In this document: in pieces, positions 1 to 4,814 of the stretch
Position numbering within the stretch: position 1 is the first letter of the stretch
Layout: every line of letters starts with the position of its first letter
Source: a virus
Strand: one strand, 5' to 3'
Length of the DNA stretch: 21,962 bases
Virus record (IMG/VR): IMGVR_UViG_3300047408_000153
Coordinates: 1-21,962 of that record
The notes under the pieces: model-generated
Seen by the model: only the letters and a program-made list of their open reading frames with translations
What the model was told of the DNA's origin: nothing
The model's database searches: none
Made by a program: the position numbers and the translations under genes

Positions 1-176
1 GTCTTGCGTCGGCCGTCACCCAAAAAATCGCCTTGGGCGATGCCTTTGAGGAGGCCGGCGTTGAACGCTTGGTGCATGATCGCGGTGAGCTCGTTTGCCT
101 CGTCGAGCGGCACGTCGTGCCGGATCATGGGTACGGAGTTCGCATCGACCCAGGCGCGGGGGTTGGTGCTGTTCAT
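1..176 (-). CDS. Hypothetical phage protein, truncated by left window edge
   Basis: The ATG at 174-176 overlaps the TAA of the upstream 29-aa gene (TAATG), and the frame stays open to the window edge, giving 58 residues before the cut. The start reads MNSTNPRAWVDANSVPM, followed by an acidic and helical stretch (DVPLDEANELTAIMHQAF) and a basic end. No signal peptide or membrane segment is visible and I do not recognise a family. It is the last visible gene of the leftward early operon, so a role in replication or host takeover is only a guess from position. The C-terminus lies outside the window. Confidence 0.65.
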   Translation of the reverse strand, partial: MNSTNPRAWVDANSVPMIRHDVPLDEANELTAIMHQAFNAGLLKGIAQGDFLGDGRRK

Positions 177-265
177 TAGCCCCAGCCGTTGAAGTAGCCG
201 AGGACGACGAAGATCGCGATGACGACCCATGCGATCTCGCCGATGGTGACGGTTCGGTAGTTCAC
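176..265 (-). CDS. 29-aa single-helix membrane micro-protein
   Basis: A GTG start at 263-265 overlaps the TGA of the zinc-finger gene (GTGA), and the TAA overlaps the next ATG (TAATG). The product begins MNYRTVTIGEI and continues with a hydrophobic run (IAWVVIAIFVVLGYF) long enough to span a membrane, ending NGWG. I recognise no family. Coupled overlaps on both sides and a composition very unlike the neighbouring frames are the reasons for calling it. Possible roles are membrane targeting, superinfection exclusion or a small holin-like function. None is supported beyond the transmembrane helix. Confidence 0.55.
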   Translation of the reverse strand: MNYRTVTIGEIAWVVIAIFVVLGYFNGWG

Positions 266-543
266 TCCTCGTCGCCCTGGTCGTCGTCGTCGCTGTCGGG
301 TTCGGGCTCGGTTGGTTCGGGGGTGGTGGGTTCGGTGGTTTCGTTCATGGTTCCTCCTTGTTTGCAGGCGATATGCCAAGCGTGCTGAGTATGCGTGAGA
401 TCGTCGATGTGGTGTTGGAACGATTCCCTCGATGTGTAGATGCGCTGTCCGCAGATCTGGCAGGTGTGGGGCATCCCGGCTGGTGGTGTGCTCGAGGATC
501 CTTGGGTGTAGGTGGTCCCGTGCTTGGAGGTGCGGCGGGTCAT
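262..543 (-). CDS. Small zinc-finger protein with acidic tail
   Basis: 93 aa from ATG 541-543, chosen because it overlaps the previous stop as ATGA; longer in-frame starts lie inside the upstream gene. Residues 28-51 form a C2H2-like finger: CQIC (C28, C31), then HH at 44-45 and H51, with a further H54, H57 and C60 nearby. This suggests zinc and probably nucleic-acid binding. The last 28 residues are acidic and Pro/Thr-rich (DSDDDDQGDEE end). An internal in-frame ATG at 346-348 has its own GGAGG at 353-357, so a separate 28-aa acidic peptide could also be made. It lies in the early operon, which fits a regulator or replication accessory protein; the exact role is unknown. Confidence 0.7.
   Translation of the reverse strand: MTRRTSKHGTTYTQGSSSTPPAGMPHTCQICGQRIYTSRESFQHHIDDLTHTQHAWHIACKQGGTMNETTEPTTPEPTEPEPDSDDDDQGDEE
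353..357 (-). promoter_or_regulatory. Strong internal ribosome binding site inside the zinc-finger gene
   Basis: On the minus strand GGAGG is followed 4 nt later by an in-frame ATG (346-348). Initiation here would yield only the acidic C-terminal 28 residues (262-348). The complementarity to 16S rRNA is better than at most starts in this window, so dual initiation is plausible but unproven. Confidence 0.4.
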
Positions 544-719
544 CGTTTCCGCCATCGGCCGTTGATGCCGGTGGTGAGCCACCGGTCGCGCCACGCGTCG
601 CGTTGCCGGCGCATCGTGTAGAACCGCTGCCGCCACTTTTCGGCGCGCGCAGTTGCGGCGTCCCGTTGGTCGGCGACCTCGTCGATCCGTTCACGGAGGC
701 GGTGCTCGCGGTCGTTCAT
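540..719 (-). CDS. 59-aa basic helical protein
   Basis: ATG 717-719 overlaps the stop of the replication-initiator gene (ATGA) and the TGA overlaps the next ATG (ATGA). The 59 residues are strongly charged and helical: MNDREHRLRERIDEVADQ, then AEKWRQRFYTMRRQRDAWRD, ending NGRWRKR. Heptad-like spacing suggests a short coiled coil, and the basic C-terminus suggests nucleic-acid contact. No family is recognised. Small Arg/Trp-rich proteins of this look are common after phage replication genes, but their function is generally unknown. Confidence 0.7.
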   Translation of the reverse strand: MNDREHRLRERIDEVADQRDAATARAEKWRQRFYTMRRQRDAWRDRWLTTGINGRWRKR

Positions 720-1297
720 CGCTGTTCGCTCGTGAGGCGGTGCTCGAGCTGTTCGTGGAGGCTTTCGGCGAGGTGCCCGTCGATGCGGTAGCCGCGGAGC
801 TCGGCGTCGAGGTCGAGGTCGTCTCGGATGACGCCGTTACGGATCATCCGTTCGATCGCCGCGAACCCGTCAGCCGCGACGACGTTGGTGCGGTGCGACG
901 AGCTCGCCGGTGGTGCTGGTTTTGGCTCTTCGGTTTTCAGAGCCGAAGGCAAGATCTTAAGATCTTTCTTCTCTTTCTCTACTTCTACTTCTCGCGAGCG
1001 CGCGAGGGCTAGCGGTTTGCTAGCAACAACCTGGATGAAACCCGCATGAATCAACGAGTCGATGTGCGCAGTTCGCGCGGACTTCCCGCACAGTTGCATC
1101 GCTTTCCACAGGGGTAAGTGGCCTCCACTGCGCGCGTACTCCGCCCAGATCGTCGTCAACATCCCGCGAGCTGCGGTGCTCAACTCGCACCACTCGTCGT
1201 TGCTGTTGATGTCGGTGTACAGCTTGATCCACGGCGGTCGCCGGTCGCTGTAGTGCTGGAACTTGTCCCAGTTCCGGACGATGATCCAGCCGTCCAC
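716..1297 (-). CDS. Winged-helix replication initiator-like protein (DnaD/replisome organiser type)
   Basis: 193 aa, GTG start at 1295-1297 directly after the TAA of the 50-aa gene. The N-terminus (WIIVRNWDKFQHYSDRRPPW, residues 4-23) and residues 24-95, including LSTAARGMLTTIW and the helix-turn-helix-like SARTAHIDSLIHAGFI, match the usual start of phage replication initiation proteins that open a local origin and recruit host helicase. Residues 96-135 form a charged, Lys/Glu- and Pro-rich linker. The C-terminal helical part (136-193) is unassigned. The linker DNA is unusually AT-rich and palindromic, as in phages whose origin lies inside the initiator gene. Family placement rests on pattern recognition only. 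Confidence 0.7.
   Translation of the reverse strand: MDGWIIVRNWDKFQHYSDRRPPWIKLYTDINSNDEWCELSTAARGMLTTIWAEYARSGGHLPLWKAMQLCGKSARTAHIDSLIHAGFIQVVASKPLALARSREVEVEKEKKDLKILPSALKTEEPKPAPPASSSHRTNVVAADGFAAIERMIRNGVIRDDLDLDAELRGYRIDGHLAESLHEQLEHRLTSEQR
924..1024. other. Candidate phage replication origin inside the initiator gene
   Basis: The segment coding for the linker of the initiator is structurally unlike its surroundings. At 924-948 two nested inverted repeats compete (ggctct/agagcc at 924-929/939-944 and cttcgg/ccgaag at 928-933/943-948). A perfect 16-bp palindrome, aagatcttaagatctt, lies at 951-966. Next comes a near-pure pyrimidine tract (964-993) with tacttc twice in tandem (980-991). 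Palindromic gctagc occurs twice 5 bp apart (1008-1013, 1019-1024). Only 16 of 45 bases at 945-989 are G/C in a GC-rich genome. Origins inside initiator genes are established in lambda and some lactococcal phages; assignment here is inference. Confidence 0.45.
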
Positions 1298-1450
1298 TTA
1301 CTCCGCGTCCTCCCGCTTCTGCCGTGAGGCCGCGTACAGCTCTTCGAGGCGCTCCTCACGCGGGTCGGGTAGGAACTCCGACCCGGGCCACTCGCGTTCG
1401 GGCTCGTCATACGTCCACGCCGGCGGTGCGGTCTCTCGTGGGGCGTCCAT
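1298..1450 (-). CDS. 50-aa acidic hypothetical protein
   Basis: The ATG at 1448-1450 overlaps the stop of the annealing-protein gene (TGATG) and the TAA abuts the GTG of the initiator gene. The product begins MDAPRETAPPAWTYDEPE, is rich in Glu, Pro and Trp, and ends in a helical segment (REERLEELYAASRQKREDAE). I recognise no family. Its position between the recombination and replication genes suggests an accessory role. Coupling on both sides is the main argument that it is translated. Confidence 0.65.
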   Translation of the reverse strand: MDAPRETAPPAWTYDEPEREWPGSEFLPDPREERLEELYAASRQKREDAE

Positions 1451-2088
1451 CAGAACGGGACGGCCTGCGCCTGGATCGCCTCGATGATCAGGTCGTACCT
1501 GTCACGCGGAATGTCCAATGTGGAGTCGACCCCGGCGATGTCGAGCACGATCTTGCGGAGCAGCTCCTCGCTGACGGTGTTCTCCTTCGCGACGGCCCAC
1601 AGCCGTTTCCGCTGCGGGCTCGTGATCACAGGAGCAGCCGCCCGCGGCTGCTCCTGTGGCTCGTCGGCGGCGTCGCCGCGCAGGTCTTCTTTCGCCCACA
1701 GGTCCAGTGCGACACCGAACCGCATCGCCGCGTTCCGGATCGCGTCACTGATGCACTCCTTCGCGTTCTTCCCGTCACCGACACCTGGGCGGGTGACACC
1801 GCAGACCGTCAACCGGATCCACAGGTTCCCCGCGCGATCGAGCGCCGGCAAACCCTCCGGGGTCAGTGCGAGCGGCTCCCACGACCATGCCGGGTCGACC
1901 TCCAACAACCGGCTCGTGACGGCGGCGTGACCGACGTAGTCGAGCATCACCCCGCCCTTTGGTAGCTTCCCGATCTGCGAGGCGGGGAACGGCTCACGGA
2001 GCTTCCTCGCCCACTCTGTGTCCGGCGCCTGACCGCCTGTCGGGCTAGGCGGGGGTGACGGTGCAGGCGCCGGATCCCTCGCGGGCAT
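1450..2088 (-). CDS. Single-strand annealing protein, Rad52/ERF-like
   Basis: 212 aa from the ATG at 2086-2088, chosen because it overlaps the transglycosylase stop (TGATG). A GTG at 2124 would add 12 residues but lies inside the upstream gene and has no clear ribosome binding site. After a Pro-rich leader (1-20), residues 41-60 (LPKGGVMLDYVGHAAVTSRL), LWIRLTVCGVTRPGVGDG (89-106) and SDAIRNAAMRFGVALDLW (114-131) form the core typical of actinophage Rad52/ERF/Sak-type annealing proteins. These pair complementary single strands in phage recombination and replication. Residues 155-212 form a separate C-terminal domain (TSPQRKRLWAVAKEN start). Next-door replication genes fit. Confidence 0.75.
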   Translation of the reverse strand: MPARDPAPAPSPPPSPTGGQAPDTEWARKLREPFPASQIGKLPKGGVMLDYVGHAAVTSRLLEVDPAWSWEPLALTPEGLPALDRAGNLWIRLTVCGVTRPGVGDGKNAKECISDAIRNAAMRFGVALDLWAKEDLRGDAADEPQEQPRAAAPVITSPQRKRLWAVAKENTVSEELLRKIVLDIAGVDSTLDIPRDRYDLIIEAIQAQAVPF

Positions 2089-2501
2089 CAGATCAGCCCG
2101 CACAATCTCGCGCTGTTCGGCCACGGGTAGAACCCGCGGCCCGACAGGTACGCCCTCATGGCGACCGCGATCTGCACCGCCGGCGGCCAGTGATCAGCGG
2201 TCCCCCATGCCCGTAGGTAGTCGGATCCGTAGGTGCTCATGAACGACCAGTCCATCTGCAGGCCGCCGTAATACGGGGCGCCCGGATCGGTCCACGAGCC
2301 CTCGAACCGGTGGATGCACATGAACCCCCGCATGAGCGCATCCGGGGTCGCGCGCGTCGTTTTCGCGGTGACAGCGAGAGCAAGCGCGAGGAGGTACAGG
2401 GCGAGGATGAGGTGGGCTGCACGGTTGATGTCACCGATCCTTTCCTTCGCTTGGGGTGGCTCGCGACACGCGGGTCGCGGCTTTCTTAGGGTCGTCTTCA
2501 T
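2088..2501 (-). CDS. Membrane-anchored lysozyme-like transglycosylase
   Basis: 137 aa from ATG 2499-2501, which overlaps the preceding micro-ORF stop (ATGA). An in-frame ATG at 2648 is possible but would swallow two coupled micro-ORFs. Residues 1-29 are basic, and 30-46 form a hydrophobic helix (LILALYLLALALAVTAK), so the enzyme is probably N-in with the domain outside. The catalytic domain spans about 55-137: CIHRFEGSW with putative catalytic Glu67, PYYGGLQMDWSFMSTYG, then a GRGFYPWPNSARLCGLI end. This is the resuscitation-factor/lysozyme-like fold that cleaves peptidoglycan glycan strands. It sits in the early region, away from the endolysin, so a role in entry, membrane-proximal wall remodelling or host-gene capture is more likely than timed lysis. 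Confidence 0.7.
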   Translation of the reverse strand: MKTTLRKPRPACREPPQAKERIGDINRAAHLILALYLLALALAVTAKTTRATPDALMRGFMCIHRFEGSWTDPGAPYYGGLQMDWSFMSTYGSDYLRAWGTADHWPPAVQIAVAMRAYLSGRGFYPWPNSARLCGLI

Positions 2502-2560
2502 CGCTCCCGTCGCTGCTTCGGGGTCTTTGCGCCAGCCGCTGAGCGCCCGTTGAACCTCAC
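2498..2560 (-). CDS. Putative 20-aa basic micro-ORF
   Basis: GTG 2558-2560 overlaps the stop of the 35-aa ORF (GTGA) and its TGA overlaps the transglycosylase ATG (ATGA). The peptide is MRFNGRSAAGAKTPKQRRER. It is too short for family assignment. It may act mainly as a translational coupler between the 35-aa ORF and the transglycosylase. A +1 shift at its end would enter a frame open for about 23 further codons (DEDDPKKAATRVS onwards), so a frameshifted longer product or a sequencing indel cannot be excluded. Confidence 0.35.
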   Translation of the reverse strand: MRFNGRSAAGAKTPKQRRER

Positions 2561-2664
2561 CCACCTTGACCTCGTAGGTGGTAGGCGGTGCCCTTCCAGT
2601 AGTCCGCCCGGTCAGCGTCAGTCCGGAGCCGTTTACTGGGATTTCCATCCGCTAAGCCGGTCAC
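2557..2664 (-). CDS. 35-aa hypothetical protein
   Basis: GTG 2662-2664 overlaps the DUF7352-like stop (GTGA), and the TGA overlaps the next GTG (GTGA). The peptide contains SKRLRTDADRADYWKGTAY followed by HLRGQGG, with a composition that looks like genuine coding sequence, in contrast to the Gly/Thr-rich competing frame. No family is recognised. The unbroken chain of 4-bp overlaps from 2664 to 2498 is the main evidence for translation. Confidence 0.5.
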   Translation of the reverse strand: MTGLADGNPSKRLRTDADRADYWKGTAYHLRGQGG

Positions 2665-2924
2665 TGCTCGCCACCGTCGAAGACGTGCCAGACCAGCGAA
2701 CCGTCAGCCATGAGGGCGGAGCCGATGTAGGGCTGCTGCCAGATCGGGTGACCGGTTCCGCGAATGATGATCTCCCGCGGCCTCGTCTCACTCGTCGGGA
2801 TCACACGCGCCCAGAGGCACAGCTGGTCGTGCTGGACCGCGACGAAAAGCAGGTCGGCGTCGGCGGGCATCCGGATCGCCTGCACGTCCTCGATCGCGAG
2901 CGGGAACTTCCAGACCTCGCTCAA
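2661..2924 (-). CDS. DUF7352-like small phage protein
   Basis: 87 aa from a TTG at 2922-2924, with AGGGG about 5-6 nt upstream as ribosome binding site. The pattern VWKFPLAIEDVQAIRMPADA, then LFVAVQHDQLCLWARVIP, RGTGHPI and a SLVWHVFDGG end is the one seen in a widespread small phage protein family of unknown function (DUF7352 by my recollection). It is soluble, beta-rich and has no catalytic motif. It is the first gene left of the putative attP and may begin the early operon; the AT-richer 2925-3000 stretch would then hold its promoter, although I see no convincing -35/-10 pair. Confidence 0.75.
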   Translation of the reverse strand: MSEVWKFPLAIEDVQAIRMPADADLLFVAVQHDQLCLWARVIPTSETRPREIIIRGTGHPIWQQPYIGSALMADGSLVWHVFDGGEQ

Positions 2925-2973
2925 AACCGCCCCTGAGCAGGGAAATATGTCTTTCGGGCCTTATGCCTGTAAC

Positions 2974-2990
2974 AGCGGATGTGATCCGCT
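2974..2990. repeat. 17-bp hairpin palindrome near attP
   Basis: agcggat-gtg-atccgct is a perfect 7-bp inverted repeat with a 3-nt loop. It contains ggatgtga (2977-2984), the same octamer that recurs at 3021-3028 and 3084-3091 in the direct repeats flanking the putative attP. It could therefore be a further integrase or excisionase site, or a terminator hairpin for the integrase transcript (no T-run follows). Confidence 0.4.
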
Positions 2991-2996
2991 AGGCAG

Positions 2997-3029
2997 AAAT
3001 CCCTGCTGAGCGCACTTTCGGGATGTGAC
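2997..3029 (+). repeat. attP-flanking direct repeat, copy 1
   Basis: This 33-bp unit has ends aaatccctgc and gggatgtgac and a 13-bp variable middle. It matches the unit at 3060-3092 at 26 of 33 positions, with both 10-bp ends identical. Within the unit atccc and gggat form an inverted pair. The copies are 63 bp apart, six helical turns, so bound proteins would lie on the same DNA face. Confidence 0.6.
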
Positions 3030-3060
3030 GGAACGCGGGTTCGATTCCCGCCGCCTCCAA
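3029..3060 (+). other. attP: Putative phage attachment site (attP): 3' end of a tRNA or tmRNA
   Basis: The sequence reads as the T-arm and 3' acceptor strand of a tRNA-like molecule: stem gcggg, loop ttcgatt, stem cccgc, then cgcctcc and discriminator a. No matching 5' acceptor half, D-arm or anticodon arm lies upstream, so this is a fragment, not a gene. The gcgggttcgattcccgcc wording with a cgcctcca end resembles tmRNA (ssrA) 3' ends as well as some tRNAs; I cannot decide. Tyrosine integrases commonly use such ends as the recombination core, which the phage carries so that the host gene is restored. The integrase gene lies immediately beside it and phage genes flank both sides, which favours attP over attL or attR. 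Confidence 0.65.
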
Positions 3061-3092
3061 AATCCCTGCAAATCGCATCGGCGGGATGTGAC
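3060..3092 (+). repeat. attP-flanking direct repeat, copy 2
   Basis: Second copy of the 33-bp unit described at 2997-3029, lying between the tRNA-like fragment and the integrase stop codon at 3096. It has identical ends (aaatccctgc, gggatgtgac) and a diverged centre. Likely recombinase or excisionase binding DNA; this is inferred from position and symmetry. Confidence 0.6.
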
Positions 3093-3095
3093 ACT

Positions 3096-4271
3096 TCAAT
3101 CGTCCCGTTCCATCGCCCGCAACGCGGCAGCGAGGTCGGCGGTGTCGAGGTCGGCGTAGATCGACGTTGTCCTCATGTCGATATGGCCGAGGATCTGCTG
3201 CGTGATCTTCAGGTCGCCGCTGTGGCGCTGGACGGCGCGTCCGGTGGTGTGGCGGCCGCGGTGCATGTTCGCGCCGGCGGTCACGCCCGGGTCGACGAGC
3301 GCGGCGCCCTGGAGGCACCGGTACCACCAGCGGTGCACCGTCTGCCCAGACGACCGTTTCGGGCTGTGGGTGCGGGTGGTGACCTCGGCGTACCCGACCG
3401 GCTCCCCTTGGATCATGAGCATCTCGTCGGCCTCGTCGAGCGGGACGCGGCGGCGGCGGGTGTCGCGCCGGTAGAGCAGGTAGTCCTCCTGGTCGAGCTG
3501 CGCCTCGAGTTGGAGCTCGCCGAGGCGACGCCAGAACACGGGCTCGACGATCGGGATCGGGTACACCCGACCGTTCTTGGTGTGGACGGTCAGCTCGCGC
3601 ATCTCGAAGTCGAAGTGCTTCAACTGGATGTTCTGGATCCCGGAGCGACGAAGGCCGTAGCGGAGGATCAGGTAGGCGAGGACCCAGTCACCGACGTAGT
3701 CCTGCGCCGCGAGCACCTTCTTCACGAACGACTCCGTGAACGTTTTGCGGTCGACGTCGCGGACCTTCGGCATCTTCAGCGCGCGGGCGGGGTTGCCGGG
3801 GAGCTCGCACTCTTCGATCGCCCAGTCGAAGAAGCTGACCCAGATCGACCGGATCTTCTTCTTCGTCCTAGGGGTGGTCGGGGTGCCCTTCGGGGTCGTC
3901 GACCAGTGGCGGGCCATGCACGCGCGGAGCAGCGCGACCCCGGCCGGCGGCGTGAAGTCGAGGATGCCGAGCGTCGGGTTGTCGGTTGCGAGGTGCGCCA
4001 GCGGGGGTTCGTAGTCGCGGACCGAGTCCTTCGAAGCGAACGCCTCGTGTTCGAACCAGTGCATGAACCGCGCGACGTCCGCGCCGAGCGGTGTCTGCTG
4101 ATAGCGCTTGTCAAGCACGGGGTTGTCCAGGATCGCCCTGGCCTCCGCGAGCGTGAATAGCGCCTGCGTAAGATCGTTGCCGCATGGGAGCGAAGACCTC
4201 CTGTGCCGGGCCCCCGGGCGCTGGACGGCGTCGCGGGGGTCATTTGTGTTGTCGGCCAGGATGGTACTCAC
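3096..4271 (-). CDS. int: Tyrosine-family phage integrase
   Basis: 391 aa, GTG start at 4269-4271 overlapping the upstream stop (GTGA). It catalyses recombination between attP and the host attB, and excision together with an excisionase. Visible catalytic set: Arg208/209 in RYGLRRSG, Lys232 in VHTKNGR, the HxxR pair His337/Arg340 in MHRGRH, His363 in QQILGHID, and nucleophile Tyr372 in TTSIYADLD. Residues about 60-165 form the SAM-like core-binding domain. The N-terminal 30 residues are polar and may contain an arm-binding element, but no clear one is seen. The length is normal and the gene looks intact. It is third in a coupled xis-orf-int operon and its 3' end abuts the putative attP. Confidence 0.93.
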   Translation of the reverse strand: MSTILADNTNDPRDAVQRPGARHRRSSLPCGNDLTQALFTLAEARAILDNPVLDKRYQQTPLGADVARFMHWFEHEAFASKDSVRDYEPPLAHLATDNPTLGILDFTPPAGVALLRACMARHWSTTPKGTPTTPRTKKKIRSIWVSFFDWAIEECELPGNPARALKMPKVRDVDRKTFTESFVKKVLAAQDYVGDWVLAYLILRYGLRRSGIQNIQLKHFDFEMRELTVHTKNGRVYPIPIVEPVFWRRLGELQLEAQLDQEDYLLYRRDTRRRRVPLDEADEMLMIQGEPVGYAEVTTRTHSPKRSSGQTVHRWWYRCLQGAALVDPGVTAGANMHRGRHTTGRAVQRHSGDLKITQQILGHIDMRTTSIYADLDTADLAAALRAMERDD

Positions 4272-4453
4272 GTCGCGGTCTCCCTGGTCAGCTTCTCCCG
4301 GACGTGGAGGTGGAGCTCGGTGACGGCGAACAGGACGGCTTGCCAGTCGCGGCGGGAGACGTCGTCGGCTTTCGGTTCCGCGTCGACCCGGTCCTGGAGC
4401 TCGTAGACCGTGTCGGCGATCGCGGTCACGCTGAGGTCGACGATGTCGCTCAC
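4268..4453 (-). CDS. 61-aa hypothetical protein between xis and int
   Basis: GTG 4451-4453 overlaps the excisionase stop (GTGA) and the TGA overlaps the integrase GTG (GTGA). The product is helical and acidic at its start (MSDIVDLSVTAIADTVYELQ) and ends in an amphipathic segment (TELHLHVREKLTRETAT). I recognise no domain. Sandwiched in the recombination operon, it may modulate integration or excision, but that is inferred only from position. Confidence 0.65.
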   Translation of the reverse strand: MSDIVDLSVTAIADTVYELQDRVDAEPKADDVSRRDWQAVLFAVTELHLHVREKLTRETAT

Positions 4454-4659
4454 TGATCGGCCCCGTTGTGGTCGTCGCCGGGTACCGCGTCGATGCCGAG
4501 GTAGCGCAGCACTTCGCTTTCGGGAATCCGCTTCGATCCGTCCGCCAGCTGGGTTACCTTGATCAGTCCCTCGTCGATCCGCCGTTTGATCGTGCGGGGA
4601 TTCTGGTCGGCGAGCAGAGCGAGATGCGTGACCTTGTAGCGCCGCTCGATCCGGGTCAT
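4450..4659 (-). CDS. xis: Excisionase/AlpA-like winged-helix DNA-binding protein
   Basis: 69 aa, ATG at 4657-4659. Residues 8-53 form a MerR/AlpA-like winged helix: YKVTHLALLADQNPRTIKRR (helix-turn-helix), then IDEGLIKVTQLADGSKRI (wing) and PESEVLRYLG. Small proteins of this kind bend DNA at att sites and direct the integrase towards excision, and many also regulate their own promoter. It is the first gene of the operon and lies just downstream of the 10-bp-phased repeat array (4678-4737), a plausible target. A simple transcriptional regulator is the main alternative. Confidence 0.75.
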   Translation of the reverse strand: MTRIERRYKVTHLALLADQNPRTIKRRIDEGLIKVTQLADGSKRIPESEVLRYLGIDAVPGDDHNGADQ

Positions 4660-4677
4660 AGCCGCCGTTTTACCCCG

Positions 4678-4737
4678 CTGTCACCGGGCGCGCTGACACG
4701 CTCTGTCCACGTCTGTCCCGCCCTGACCACTTCTGAC
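4678..4737 (-). repeat. Helically phased GWCAG repeat array upstream of xis
   Basis: On the minus strand the pentamer G(A/T)CAG occurs six times. Five copies are spaced exactly 10 bp apart (plus-strand ctgwc starts at 4693, 4703, 4713, 4723, 4733) and a sixth starts at 4678, 15 bp further on. Upstream flanks often read gtgg or cggg. Same-face spacing 19-78 bp upstream of the xis start suggests cooperative binding of a small regulator, possibly Xis itself or the HTH protein at 5116-5316. Confidence 0.6.
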
Positions 4738-4776
4738 GTAGCGACGGAACTTGCCGCACTTTGCAGGCAAAAGATT

Positions 4777-4814
4777 GGGCAGACGGCCGGCTGTGGCATC
4801 CCGACCGTCTGCCC
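4777..4814 (-). terminator. Strong inverted repeat, possible leftward terminator
   Basis: gggcagacgg (4777-4786) and ccgtctgccc (4805-4814) form a perfect 10-bp stem with an 18-nt loop. Read on the minus strand, the stem is followed by AATCTTTTG, a short T-rich stretch, so it could stop late or antisense transcription entering xis-int from the right. With so weak a T-run, an operator or attenuator role is equally possible. Confidence 0.4.

Noticed and set aside
176-694. A 172-codon minus-strand open frame
   Set aside because: Only its last 29 codons look coding (membrane micro-protein). The rest is His/Arg/Thr-rich shadow of the 59-aa and zinc-finger genes.
2088-2648. Longer 186-aa start for the transglycosylase
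   Set aside because: The start at 2648 has no ribosome binding site and would overrun two micro-ORFs joined by exact 4-bp overlaps; ATG 2501 continues that chain. Not fully excluded.
2960-3060. A complete tRNA or tmRNA gene at the integrase 3' end
   Set aside because: Only the T-arm and 3' acceptor strand are present. No pairing 5' acceptor half or anticodon arm exists upstream, so it is an att fragment.
3029-3060. Reading the att fragment as attL or attR at a prophage/host boundary
   Set aside because: DUF7352, recombination and replication genes on the left are phage-type and in the same orientation as the late genes, so both flanks appear to be phage. A second adjacent prophage remains a remote alternative.
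4678-4740. Phased repeats considered as a short CRISPR or iteron array
   Set aside because: The units are pentamers on a 10-bp period with no 25-40 bp repeat/spacer structure and no cas genes. An iteron origin is less likely because the nearest genes are xis and int rather than an initiator.
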